From positions 3,056,501 to 3,120,500 of the forward strand of contig NZ_CP013264.1 of the NCBI RefSeq assembly GCF_001456115.1: a stretch of 64,000 nucleotides of DNA. The letters are read 5' to 3'. The notes under the pieces were generated by a model that was not told the DNA's origin, searched no databases, and was given only the letters and a program-made list of their open reading frames with translations. A program made the position numbers and the translations under genes. This document shows, piece after piece, positions 1 through 7,818 of the stretch. This stretch comes from Sphingobium baderi (lineage in GTDB: Bacteria > Pseudomonadota > Alphaproteobacteria > Sphingomonadales > Sphingomonadaceae). The number at the start of each line of letters is the position of its first letter. The stretch's first letter is position 1.

Positions 1-160
1 CCTTGATGGCAGCCTGCGCCTCATCGACAAGAGCCTGTCCGGCACGTTGCCCATGCGTCTCGATCAGTGCGAGCGCCGCCGCTATTTCCTCGGAATTGGC
101 AGCGTCACCATCGGATGAACCTTTCCCCGGAAGCCGAAGCGATAGCTTCTTGCGCGCCAT
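1..160 (-). CDS. Partial small hypothetical protein (C-terminus beyond the window)
   Basis: An ATG on the reverse strand at 160 opens a frame that runs off the left edge (53 codons visible). The N-terminus is basic (MARKKLSLRLPGKG) and then turns acidic and Ala/Glu-rich, suggesting a soluble helical protein. A GGGTGATAAT stretch precedes the ATG, so the ribosome site is only moderate. It starts 25 nt after the stop of the methyltransferase gene and is probably the last visible member of the peroxiredoxin/persulfide dioxygenase operon. I do not recognise the family. Confidence 0.5.
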   Translation of the reverse strand, partial: MARKKLSLRLPGKGSSDGDAANSEEIAAALALIETHGQRAGQALVDEAQAAIK

Positions 161-185
161 ATTATCACCCTTTTCTTGAATGCTC

Positions 186-1046
186 TCAGGCCCGTGCGCT
201 CACCAGCCAGGCCTTCGCCCCCATATGAACGCCATTCTCATCGCAATGGCGCTCGAACAGCTCGACAAGATGCTGGTGAATGGCCTTGCGTACCTCTGCC
301 CCGTTCTGTCGAACAAGATCGCCGATCTGCATCCCCTCAAGCACGAAGCGAGCGGCGCTCTCGGGATCACTGCCGGGGCCGCCCACGCGCTGCTCACCTG
401 TCCAGGCATCGAATCTGACCTCGCAGAAACCCGCGCTTTGGAGAAGGTCGATCACATAGTCCTGCTCGCCGAGCGCGAATGGTCCCGGCGCGCGCGACTG
501 CGGCGTCGGCAGGTCCATATGCTCCTTGATGATGCCCATGACACTAAGCTGCCACGGATTGTCAGCGATGGACGCCCAGACAGCGATGTCGAGCCGCCCG
601 CCATCGCGCAACATCCGGCGCAGATTGGCGAAAGCGGGATAAGGCTCAGCGAAGAACATCGAACCGAAGCGCGAGAACAGCCGATCGAACGGCGCTTCCT
701 CCAGCATCGTCGTCGCGGCATCGCCCTGCTCGAAGCGGATATTGGCAAGGCCCGCGCGCTGTGCCCGTTCCCTGGCCATCCCCACCAGATCGGGTGAGAT
801 GTCGAGGCCGAGCGCAAATCCGGTGTTGCCGACGGCCGTGGCGATCTGCCGCGTGGTCCAGCCACCGCCGCATCCGACATCGACCACCGTTTCGCCGGCG
901 TTGTATGCGGCCTGGGCAAGCAACGCCCTGCCGATCGGCTCGATCATGCTTTCGAAGCGGTCGAGCTGGGCGAGCCAACGCATGCCCGCCTGGCCGGCCC
1001 AATCGTGCGCGGCCAAACCTTCCCTGTTCTCGCCAGCATCGTTCAT
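186..1046 (-). CDS. Class I SAM-dependent methyltransferase
   Basis: 286 aa. The glycine-rich SAM-binding motif I (VVDVGCGGG, residues 54-62) is followed by an acidic loop after the second strand (LGLDIS) and a motif resembling QGDAATT, the usual Rossmann methyltransferase order. The UbiE/COQ5-like fold is clear but the substrate is not. The start has GGGAG eight bases upstream. It is 28 nt downstream of the TauE-like gene and probably co-transcribed with the persulfide/peroxide genes, so a role in sulfur or thiol methylation is possible, but only by position. Any small-molecule acceptor would fit. Confidence 0.8.
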   Translation of the reverse strand: MNDAGENREGLAAHDWAGQAGMRWLAQLDRFESMIEPIGRALLAQAAYNAGETVVDVGCGGGWTTRQIATAVGNTGFALGLDISPDLVGMARERAQRAGLANIRFEQGDAATTMLEEAPFDRLFSRFGSMFFAEPYPAFANLRRMLRDGGRLDIAVWASIADNPWQLSVMGIIKEHMDLPTPQSRAPGPFALGEQDYVIDLLQSAGFCEVRFDAWTGEQRVGGPGSDPESAARFVLEGMQIGDLVRQNGAEVRKAIHQHLVELFERHCDENGVHMGAKAWLVSARA

Positions 1047-1074
1047 CGATGTACTCCCATCGTCGTTTCAAGAA

Positions 1075-1863
1075 TCAGCCCAGGATCGCGGCGGTACTTT
1101 GCCACAGCATGTAGGCGGCAACCGCAAAGATCAGCAGTGCGAATATCGTATTGAGCGCCCCCTTGTGCGCCGACAGCCGCCAAGAGAGCGCCGCGCCCAC
1201 AAGGCCGCCGATGACGCCGCCGGCGATGAACGCCGCAGCAAGCCCCCAATCAACCAAGCCGGAAAGGGCATAGTTGAGCGCGGCCGTCAGACCAAAAGCG
1301 GTGACGGCGACCAGCGACGATCCGACGGCGTTGCGCATCGGCATCCCGGTCGAAGCCATCAGTCCCGGCACGATCAGGAAGCCCCCGCCGATGCCGAAGA
1401 ACCCGGAAAAGAGACCAGTGGCGGCCCCATAACCGATCACCTTGGGCGCATTCTCGCGCCGGCATTGGACATCGGGATTGCCGGGATCGCCCCGGCTTTT
1501 TAGCATCAGCCCGCCAACCAGGACCATCAGCAGAGCGAACAGGAACAGCAGCTTCTGTCCATCGAACGCTTTACCGAGTGTCGATCCGGCATAGGCGCCG
1601 GCGACACCAGCAGCGGCGAACATGCCGGCGCAACGCCATTTGATCGTCCGCTGGCGCGCGTGGGGAACGAGATTGGCCCCGGCATTGGCGGCGACCGCCA
1701 GCGCGCTGGTGCCGATCGCGACATGCGGCGAGGCGACGCCGACCAGATAGACCATGAGCGGGACGGCGAGGATTGAGCCCCCACCGCCCACCAGCCCCAG
1801 CGTGAATCCGACGAGCGAGCCCGATCCGGCACCAAGCAGATATTGGATGGATTCGAGTGCCAT
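1075..1863 (-). CDS. TauE/SafE family sulfite or anion exporter
   Basis: 262 aa, almost entirely hydrophobic with about eight predicted membrane segments and the two-repeat TauE/SafE pattern: glycine-rich GFTLGLVGGGGSILAVP near the N-terminus and a matching SGFFGIGGGFLIVPGL in the second half. The family exports sulfite, sulfoacetate or related organosulfur anions. The start lies 4 nt after the stop of the persulfide dioxygenase-like gene, so the two are translationally linked. Persulfide dioxygenase makes sulfite, which this permease could expel, the pairing known from BigR-controlled operons. Substrate assignment is inference. Confidence 0.85.
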   Translation of the reverse strand: MALESIQYLLGAGSGSLVGFTLGLVGGGGSILAVPLMVYLVGVASPHVAIGTSALAVAANAGANLVPHARQRTIKWRCAGMFAAAGVAGAYAGSTLGKAFDGQKLLFLFALLMVLVGGLMLKSRGDPGNPDVQCRRENAPKVIGYGAATGLFSGFFGIGGGFLIVPGLMASTGMPMRNAVGSSLVAVTAFGLTAALNYALSGLVDWGLAAAFIAGGVIGGLVGAALSWRLSAHKGALNTIFALLIFAVAAYMLWQSTAAILG

Positions 1864-1867
1864 GGCC

Positions 1868-2788
1868 TTACAGCGCGTTTATCGGCAGCTTGAGGTAGCG
1901 CATGCCATTGTCTTCCGGCTCGGGCAGGTGGCCGCCGCGCATGTTGACCTGGATGGACGGCAGAATGAGGCGCGGCATCCCGAGCGTCGCATCGCGCGCC
2001 TCGCGCATGGCGACGAACTGGTCCTCGCTCACCCCGTCGCGAACATGGACATTATGCTCTCGCTCCTCGCCGACCGACGTTTCCCAGGCATAGGTGTCGC
2101 GCCCGGGGGCCTTGTAGTCGTGGCAAAGATGAAGGCCGGTCTGATCGGGGAGCGACAGCAGGCGGCGGATCGACCGATAAAGCGTGCGCGCATCGCCGCC
2201 CGGGAAGTCGGCGCGGGCCGTGCCGTAGTCGGGCATGAACAGCGTGTCGCCGATGAACGCCGCATCGCCGATCACATAGGTCATGTCGGCGGGCGTATGG
2301 CCCGGCACATGCAGCGCGATCGCCTCGATCGAGCCGACCCTGAAACGGTCGCCGTCATCGAACAGCCGGTCGAACTGCGAGCCGTCGCGAGCAAAGCGCG
2401 TTCCCTCGTTGAAGATCTTGCCGAAGACCTCCTGCACGGTGAGAATATGGCGACCGATCGCCAGCGTGCCGCCCAGCTTCTCCTGAAGATAGGGCGCGGC
2501 CGACAGATGGTCGGCATGGGCGTGCGTCTCCAGCAGCCATTCGACCTCGAGCCCTTCGCTCCGGATATAGTCGATCACCTTGTCGGCCGACGCGAAGGAG
2601 GTGCGCCCCGAAGCCGGATCGAAATCGAGCACGCTATCGATGATCGCGGCCTTGGCCGTGGCGGGATCTGAGATGACGTGGGTCACGGTAAACGTGTCCT
2701 CGTCGAAGAAGCTGCGGATGACGGCGGGCCGCGCATTGCTCGCGGCCTCGACGATGCGGGTGGCTTCACGGATTTGCGGGTCGGCCAT
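1868..2788 (-). CDS. MBL-fold persulfide dioxygenase-like protein (Blh/ETHE1 group)
   Basis: 306 aa metallo-beta-lactamase fold. The metal motif HAHADH sits at residues 89-94, with a later metal-ligand His in HVPGHTPADM and a bridging Asp in GDTLFMPDYGTARADFPGGDA. The tail IQVNMRGGHLPEPE is typical of Blh-like persulfide dioxygenases found beside TauE permeases and ArsR-type BigR repressors. Known members oxidise glutathione persulfide to sulfite plus glutathione with a single iron. AAGGA precedes the ATG. It lies between a peroxiredoxin (70 nt upstream) and the TauE-like gene. Iron content and substrate are inferred from family and context. Confidence 0.87.
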   Translation of the reverse strand: MADPQIREATRIVEAASNARPAVIRSFFDEDTFTVTHVISDPATAKAAIIDSVLDFDPASGRTSFASADKVIDYIRSEGLEVEWLLETHAHADHLSAAPYLQEKLGGTLAIGRHILTVQEVFGKIFNEGTRFARDGSQFDRLFDDGDRFRVGSIEAIALHVPGHTPADMTYVIGDAAFIGDTLFMPDYGTARADFPGGDARTLYRSIRRLLSLPDQTGLHLCHDYKAPGRDTYAWETSVGEEREHNVHVRDGVSEDQFVAMREARDATLGMPRLILPSIQVNMRGGHLPEPEDNGMRYLKLPINAL

Positions 2789-2858
2789 GGCCTTGTCCTT
2801 TCCTGTCTGGCCCGGCGTACCGGCTTCGCACTTGGGACGCGAAGCCGGCCCAGCTGCC

Positions 2859-3503
2859 TCAGAGGGTCTTCTTGCTGAAATACCAATCGGTGTAGTCGTA
2901 GCCTTCGTCCTTGCGGGCCCTGGCGGCTTCGGCCGTCGCGGGCGGCGGCACGATCACCGGCTCGCCGGGCTGCCAGTTTTCAGGCGTCGCCACCTTGTTG
3001 GCGTCGGACGTCTGGAGCGCGGTGAGCAGGCGGACGAATTCATCGACCGAGCGGCCGTTCGACATCGGATAATAGACCATCGCGCGGACAATGCCTTCGG
3101 GGTCGATGATGAAGGTGGCGCGAACGGCCGAGGTGTCCGAGGCACCGGGATGGATCATGCCGAAGGCCTTGGCGACGTTCATCGACAGATCGTCGATAAT
3201 CGGGAACGGGATCTCGACGCCGAACTTCTCCTCGATGCTGCGCATCCAGGCGATGTGCGAATGCACCGAGTCGATGGAGAGGCCCAGCAACTCGCAGTTG
3301 AGCGCCTTGAAGCGGTCGGCGGCCTTGGCGAAGCCCATGAATTCGGTCGTGCAGACCGGCGTGAAGTCGGCGGGGTGGGAAAAGAGAACGAGCCACTTGC
3401 CCTTGTAATCGTCGAGCGAGCGTTCGCCGTGGGTCGTCTTGGCCTTGAAGGGAGGCGCCGGTTCGTTGATCCGCGGCATGGAGGGAGTGACCTGGTCTGT
3501 CAT
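2859..3503 (-). CDS. 1-Cys type peroxiredoxin (Prx6/AhpC-TSA family)
   Basis: 214 aa from the ATG at 3503, chosen because AGGAG lies about eight bases upstream; a longer frame to 3548 has no ribosome site. The peroxidatic Cys51 lies in the PxxxTxxC signature HPADFTPVCTTEF, followed by the Prx6-type C-terminal domain with WQPGEPV. It reduces peroxides, and possibly peroxynitrite, in the cytoplasm. It is the first gene of the leftward operon with the persulfide dioxygenase and TauE-like genes, so it is likely co-induced by oxidative or reactive-sulfur stress. An inverted repeat (3559-3574) lies just upstream. A paralogue is encoded at 4263-4928. Confidence 0.93.
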   Translation of the reverse strand: MTDQVTPSMPRINEPAPPFKAKTTHGERSLDDYKGKWLVLFSHPADFTPVCTTEFMGFAKAADRFKALNCELLGLSIDSVHSHIAWMRSIEEKFGVEIPFPIIDDLSMNVAKAFGMIHPGASDTSAVRATFIIDPEGIVRAMVYYPMSNGRSVDEFVRLLTALQTSDANKVATPENWQPGEPVIVPPPATAEAARARKDEGYDYTDWYFSKKTL

Positions 3504-3558
3504 TTTATCGTCTCCTATGACTGAGTGAGTGACAGACATTGAATACACATTTCTATTA

Positions 3559-3574
3559 ATCGTGATAACACGAT
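3559..3574. promoter_or_regulatory. Inverted repeat, candidate operator of the peroxiredoxin operon
   Basis: ATCGTG-ATAA-CACGAT is a perfect 6-bp inverted repeat with a 4-bp centre, 56 bp upstream of the peroxiredoxin ATG, in a locally AT-rich stretch (about 3540-3600) unlike the flanking GC-rich DNA. The size and position suit a dimeric regulator of the ArsR or OxyR type. The ArsR-like gene at 4928-5299 is the nearest candidate, but no binding is shown. Confidence 0.45.
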
Positions 3575-3712
3575 AAATCTAATTCCTTTGATCGGATTTT
3601 TCAATCACTTCTGCAATCGGCCGAATTAGGCCGGATTCGCAGCGCACGGGACCAGAGGCGCGAACACGTCAAAGCATCGTTTATGCTAAGTATGGGGTCA
3701 TCACACCCCGAA

Positions 3713-4156
3713 TCAGGCGGTGACGAGCGCCTGCCTTGTCCAGGCGACGAGTCGCGCACGGTCCATCGCCCCGGCCTGTCGGGCGACCTCGCGGCCACCC
3801 CTGAACAGGATCAGCGTCGGAATCGACTGAATGCGGTAGCGCCCGGCAATACCCTGCTCAGCTTCGGTATCGACCTTCAGGAGCCGGACATGCGGCTCCA
3901 GCTCCGCAGCGGCCGCCTTGAACGCCGGCGCCATGGCGCGGCAAGGTCCGCACCAACTCGCCCAGAAATCGACGAGAACCGGCAGGCTTCCGCGACCTAC
4001 ATGCCGATCGAATGCCGCCTGGTCGACATCGACCGGCTGTCCCTGGAAAAGCGGCATTCCGCATTTCCCGCAAATTGGCGCCGCGCCGATCTTCGCTGCA
4101 GGAACGCGGTTGATGCTCGCGCAAACCGGGCAGGCTACCAGCGGGACATCGGACAT
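3713..4156 (-). CDS. trxC: Thioredoxin 2 (TrxC)
   Basis: 147 aa. Two N-terminal CxxC pairs (Cys9/Cys12 and Cys29/Cys32) form the zinc-binding module that separates TrxC from TrxA. The catalytic WCGPC lies at residues 68-72 and the cis-proline loop is SIPTLILF. TrxC reduces protein disulfides and is usually induced by peroxide; it could also reduce persulfides made by the neighbouring sulfur enzymes. It is transcribed leftward, away from the second peroxiredoxin (4263), across a 106-nt divergent promoter region, and ends about 140 nt before the operator-like repeat upstream of the first peroxiredoxin. Confidence 0.95.
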   Translation of the reverse strand: MSDVPLVACPVCASINRVPAAKIGAAPICGKCGMPLFQGQPVDVDQAAFDRHVGRGSLPVLVDFWASWCGPCRAMAPAFKAAAAELEPHVRLLKVDTEAEQGIAGRYRIQSIPTLILFRGGREVARQAGAMDRARLVAWTRQALVTA

Positions 4157-4262
4157 GCGCTTCTCTCCTGTGGAACGCCAATACCGCTTAATCGTTTACC
4201 CGCATGATGTAACCGTGTAAGGGAGAGGGTTCAAGACTTGCCTCTCTGCAGGAGTGAGAAAG

Positions 4263-4928
4263 TTGAACTCGAACGCAGACGACAATGCCGTGTGCTCCCC
4301 TATCCAGATCGGCGATCCCGCGCCTGATTTCCGCGCCCGCACGACGATGGGCGACATGACCCTGTCCGGCCATCGCGGCCGCTGGGTACTGCTGTTCTCT
4401 CATCCCGCCGATTTTACGCCGGTTTGCACCAGTGAATTCGTCGCCCTCTCGCGCGCCAGCGATCGGTTCAAGGCGCTCGGCTGCGACCTGGTCGCGGTGT
4501 CGGTCGACAGCCTCTATTCCCATCTCGGATGGATCAGGGCGATCCGCGAGCATTTCGGCGTGACCATCGCTTTCCCGATCGTCGAAGATCCCTCGATGGT
4601 GATCGGCCGCGCCTATGGAATGCTCGCGGACAACGCCCCCGACGCGGCCACGCTGCGCTCGACCTTCTTCATCGACCCCGAAGGCATTGTCCGCGCCAAG
4701 CTCTGCTATCCAGCCACCATCGGGCGATCGGTGGAGGAGCTGCTTCGAGTCCTGACCGCGCTGCAACGGGTCGACAACGACAACATAGTGACCCCCGAAG
4801 GCTGGCATCCCGGCGATGACGTGCTTCTTCCGCCCTATCAGGACCAGCACGGTGCGCTCGATGCGGCGGGCGATGGCTGCTGGTTCCACCGCACGCAGCC
4901 CGACAAGCATGGGAAGACAGGCAAGTGA
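4263..4928 (+). CDS. Second 1-Cys type peroxiredoxin (Prx6-like)
   Basis: 221 aa from a TTG at 4263, which has GGAG eight bases upstream; a GTG at 4254 would overlap that ribosome site and is less likely. The peroxidatic Cys55 is in HPADFTPVCTSEF, and the Prx6-type C-terminal region ends with GWHPGDDV. It closely resembles the peroxiredoxin at 2859-3503 but has a longer tail and an extra N-terminal Cys11. It is divergent from trxC and overlaps the following ArsR-type regulator by one base (TGATG), so the regulator probably controls this pair. Confidence 0.92.
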   Translation: MNSNADDNAVCSPIQIGDPAPDFRARTTMGDMTLSGHRGRWVLLFSHPADFTPVCTSEFVALSRASDRFKALGCDLVAVSVDSLYSHLGWIRAIREHFGVTIAFPIVEDPSMVIGRAYGMLADNAPDAATLRSTFFIDPEGIVRAKLCYPATIGRSVEELLRVLTALQRVDNDNIVTPEGWHPGDDVLLPPYQDQHGALDAAGDGCWFHRTQPDKHGKTGK

Positions 4929-5299
4929 TGACTTTCACCGATACGCAGCTTGAAGAGGCTGCCAGCGTCCTCAAGGCGATCGCCCATGACGTCCGCCTGA
5001 AGCTCCTGCGGACGCTCCTCGAACATGGCGAGAAGTCTGTAGGCGAACTCGAAGCCCTCACCGGCATCGGTCAACCGGGCCTGTCCCAACAACTCGCAAT
5101 TTTGCGCAAGGCGGAACTGGTTCAGACGCGCCGCGATGCGAAACTCGTTTTCTATAGCATCGTATCGGCCAATATGGAGGGAACAGCGAAATTGCTATGC
5201 GCTCTAGCGGGAACTCCGATAAATAGAGGAGACACTGCCGCGAAAACAAAGCGACCTTTTCCCCAGGGATCGGTCGCTACCTTCGCCAAGATTTTGTGA
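4928..5299 (+). CDS. ArsR/SmtB-family winged-helix regulator
   Basis: 123 aa. The HTH core (SVGELEALTGIGQPGLSQQLAILRKAELVQTRRDAK) and the wing strand LVFYSI match the ArsR fold. It has a single cysteine, in LLCALAG of the last helix, so it lacks both the classical CxC metal site and the two-cysteine persulfide sensor of BigR/SqrR; a one-cysteine oxidation sensor or a degenerate sensor is possible. The ATG overlaps the stop of the second peroxiredoxin. Likely targets are the trxC/peroxiredoxin divergent promoter and possibly the repeat at 3559. The ligand is unknown. Confidence 0.85.
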   Translation: MTFTDTQLEEAASVLKAIAHDVRLKLLRTLLEHGEKSVGELEALTGIGQPGLSQQLAILRKAELVQTRRDAKLVFYSIVSANMEGTAKLLCALAGTPINRGDTAAKTKRPFPQGSVATFAKIL

Positions 5300-5344
5300 C
5301 GATATTGTCCTGGACGATGTCTTCCAAGAAAGTTCTGAACATCA

Positions 5345-5504
5345 TCGCTGCAACGTTAGAGAGCATTTCGAGGCTTGTGGAATACCATAACTGCAAGCAT
5401 TCGCCGTAAGCGCCTCGCCTGATCCGCTCCAGCGCCCGGCTCATGGGAGCAATTTCGCGGTCAAGAAGCGAGGTCTGGCCTTCGAGGGCGGCATCGTCCT
5501 CCAT
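5345..5504 (-). pseudogene. Decayed TraR/DksA-type zinc-finger gene remnant
   Basis: Reverse-strand codons 5504-5397 encode a segment from MEDDAALEG to LERIRRGAYGEC, which matches the middle of the intact TraR/DksA protein at 53483-53809 (VEDDAGLEA to LERIAKGTYGEC). The zinc-finger part is broken: in shifted frames one can read YGIPQ and then LEML, the expected continuation of this family, so at least two small indels have disrupted it. A TGA stands six codons before MEDD, so the N-terminal third is gone. The 5300-5708 interval holds no other gene I can support. Confidence 0.6.
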
Positions 5505-5720
5505 TTTCCCTGCTTGAGCTCAACCAGTTCGCGGACGTCGCCCACGTCCTTGCAAGAACTCCATGGAATCAATCTCAGCGCCACTATCGATCCGGGCTTC
5601 ACCGATCAAATTCGGAACCATACGTAAGGACAGACGAAGATCGGCGAGTTTACAGATGATTGGCCTGCGACCCGCGCATAACCAGCCTATTGGACCGCCG
5701 GCGAGAGAATGAGAGGACCG

Positions 5721-7322
5721 ATGAGTAGCGTACCCACCATAACCTTCCACGGCGCTGCCGGCACAGTCACTGGTTCCTGCATGGAACTACGCCATGGCGG
5801 AAAGACGATCCTCATAGATTGCGGCTTGTTCCAGGGATCCCGGACGCTGGAAACACTCAATCGCGACCCCTTCGCGTTCGACGTGCGCAAGATCGACGCC
5901 GTTGTCCTGACGCACGCGCATATCGACCATAGCGGCCTGCTGCCCAGGCTCACGGCGGAAGGGTATCGCGGGCCGATCTTCGCGACACCGCAAACCCGCG
6001 ACCTTCTGTATTACATGCTGCCCGACGCCGGACGAATTCAGGAGGGCGATGCGGAGCGCCGCAATCGACGGCAGGATCGCCGGGACGAGGAGCCGATCGA
6101 ACCGATCTATACCGAAGCGGATTCCAAAGCGGCCTATGAACAGGTCGAGACAGTAGCGCTGCACGACTGGTTCGCACCTGCCGCCGGTTTTCGGGCGCGC
6201 TTGTGGAATGCGGGCCATATCCTGGGTTCCACATCCGTGGAGATCGAGGTCGGTGGCGTGCACTTGCTCTTCTCCGGCGACCTGGGTCCAGACCACAAGG
6301 CCTTTCATGCCGATCCCGAGGGTCCGGCAGGACTCGATCATGTGTTCTGCGAGAGCACCTATGGCGACCGCGTCCGCGAGGACGTGACGATCGAGCAGCG
6401 CCGGACTTTGCTGGAAGCCGAGATCAATGCAGCGCTTACGCGCGGCGGCAACCTCGTCATTCCCGTTTTCGCGCTCGAACGCACCCAGGAATTGCTCCTC
6501 GATATCGCGACCCTGATCAACACCGGACGCCTGGCGCATCCGCAGGTGTTCATCGATTCGCCACTTGCGACCCGCGCGACAGAGGTGTTCGCCAAACATG
6601 CCGGGGAACTCGAAGACATGGGCTCGGGTGAAATCTTCCGTCACCCCTCGTTCCACTACACTGCCAGCACGATGGAATCGATGCGGCTCAACGACATGTC
6701 CGGAGCCATCATCATGGCGGCATCCGGCATGTGCGAAGCGGGACGCATCCGTCACCATCTGCGGTACAATCTCGGCCGCCGTGAATCGACGATCCTGTTC
6801 GTCGGTTTCCAGGCCGCAGGCACCCTTGGCCGGACAATCCTCGATGGCGCGAACCGCGTGCGCATCTGGGGGCAGGACGTCGCGGTGCGCGCGCAGATCC
6901 GGCGGATCGACACTTATTCGGCGCATGCCGACCAGAAGGATCTGCAGCGCTGGATAAGGGCGCGGAAGCCGATCGATGGCAGCCTGTTCCTGGGACACGG
7001 CGAAGAGGGCTCGATCGAGACGTTCCGCCGCCTGATGCAGGCGGACGATGCCGCGGCATCGATTGTCACGCCGAAGATCGGGGAAACCTATTCACTGCCG
7101 TCACGCGCCCCGTCCAAGCGCCTGAAGACCGGAAAGCCGGAACTACAGGAGGCTGTCGGCCGCGATTGGCAGAATGACTATGCGGATTTTTCGACCCATC
7201 TGAAAAAAGAACTGCAGAATATCGAGAGCGCGTCGGGCCGGCGCGAGGCACTCGCCCGCATGGCCGAGATTCTGCATTCCTATCAGGCCTATCGCGAGCA
7301 TCGTAAGAGCCGATCGAGCTGA
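5721..7322 (+). CDS. MBL-fold/beta-CASP ribonuclease-like protein
   Basis: 533 aa from the ATG at 5721 (AGAGGA five bases upstream); an earlier in-frame ATG at 5709 lacks spacing. MBL motif 2 is THAHIDHSG, motif 3 is GHILGS, motif 4 is FSGDLG, and the beta-CASP region ends with FVGFQAAGTLGR and the motif C-like SAHADQKDL. This is the layout of the YsH1/CPSF73-like RNases present in many bacteria, which process or degrade RNA in the cytoplasm. The C-terminal 70 residues are charged and probably helical. It seems to be monocistronic. The RNA target cannot be read from sequence. Confidence 0.9.
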   Translation: MSSVPTITFHGAAGTVTGSCMELRHGGKTILIDCGLFQGSRTLETLNRDPFAFDVRKIDAVVLTHAHIDHSGLLPRLTAEGYRGPIFATPQTRDLLYYMLPDAGRIQEGDAERRNRRQDRRDEEPIEPIYTEADSKAAYEQVETVALHDWFAPAAGFRARLWNAGHILGSTSVEIEVGGVHLLFSGDLGPDHKAFHADPEGPAGLDHVFCESTYGDRVREDVTIEQRRTLLEAEINAALTRGGNLVIPVFALERTQELLLDIATLINTGRLAHPQVFIDSPLATRATEVFAKHAGELEDMGSGEIFRHPSFHYTASTMESMRLNDMSGAIIMAASGMCEAGRIRHHLRYNLGRRESTILFVGFQAAGTLGRTILDGANRVRIWGQDVAVRAQIRRIDTYSAHADQKDLQRWIRARKPIDGSLFLGHGEEGSIETFRRLMQADDAAASIVTPKIGETYSLPSRAPSKRLKTGKPELQEAVGRDWQNDYADFSTHLKKELQNIESASGRREALARMAEILHSYQAYREHRKSRSS

Positions 7323-7357
7323 TCGGCGAAAACAAAGTGACCAGCCCCAGACATAAA

Positions 7358-7373
7358 CGGGTGCGGCCACCCG
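7358..7373 (+). terminator. Hairpin between the RNase and YdcH-like genes
   Basis: CGGGTG-CGGC-CACCCG forms a perfect 6-bp GC stem with a 4-nt loop, 36 nt after the RNase stop. No T-run follows, so it may be a weak terminator or part of the leader of the next gene. A TATATA box begins about 10 nt downstream and could be the -10 element of the YdcH-like gene. Confidence 0.4.
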
Positions 7374-7413
7374 CGAATTCGCTATATATCATAGTTTCAT
7401 CAAAGGAGTAATT

Positions 7414-7656
7414 ATGTCGAATACCCCCCACACCCTGAGCGAGGAATTCCCCGGTCAGATGGACAAGATTCACGCCTTGAAGGCTTCGGACTCTCGCTTC
7501 GCGCAGCTTCTTCTCGATTATGATGTCGTGAATGACGAAATCCACGTGGCTGAAACCAATATCGAACCGACCTCGCAAGATCACGAGACCGAACTTCGCA
7601 AGCGCCGCCTCGCGATCAAGGATCAGATCGCCGAAGCCCTGTCGCAGGCCGCCTGA
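7414..7656 (+). CDS. YdcH/DUF465 family small coiled-coil protein
   Basis: 80 aa, starting at an ATG with AAAGGAG eight bases upstream. The pattern EFPGQMDKIHALKASDSRF, followed by two heptad-rich helices and KRRLAIKDQIAE, matches the YdcH (DUF465) family of small helical hairpins, whose function is largely unknown. An AT-rich promoter-like segment (7370-7400) precedes it and a stem-loop follows it, so it is probably expressed alone as a short, abundant transcript. Confidence 0.85.
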   Translation: MSNTPHTLSEEFPGQMDKIHALKASDSRFAQLLLDYDVVNDEIHVAETNIEPTSQDHETELRKRRLAIKDQIAEALSQAA

Positions 7657-7663
7657 TCTGCCC

Positions 7664-7692
7664 AAGGGCCGGATGCCGCGCGTTCGGCCCTT
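7664..7692 (+). terminator. Terminator-like stem-loop after the YdcH-like gene
   Basis: AAGGGCCG and CGGCCCTT form an 8-bp perfect stem with a 13-nt loop, beginning 8 nt after the YdcH stop. It lies between convergent genes and could stop transcription in both directions. The following bases (ACGAC) contain no T-run, so intrinsic termination is plausible but not certain. Confidence 0.55.
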
Positions 7693-7818
7693 ACGACAAT
7701 AGCCGGCCATGGCTCTGCGTCGCCACAAATTCACGGCCAGCAACGAAAGCGCGCATCCCCGCTCAGGAATGGACCTGAACCAGCTTCGAACCAGTCACGA
7801 GCTGCCCGCTCATCGCTC

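Noticed and set aside
5520..5750. 76-codon reverse ORF between the decayed TraR gene and the RNase
   Set aside because: Overlaps the RNase start region, no ribosome site and no domain; probably non-coding remnant DNA.
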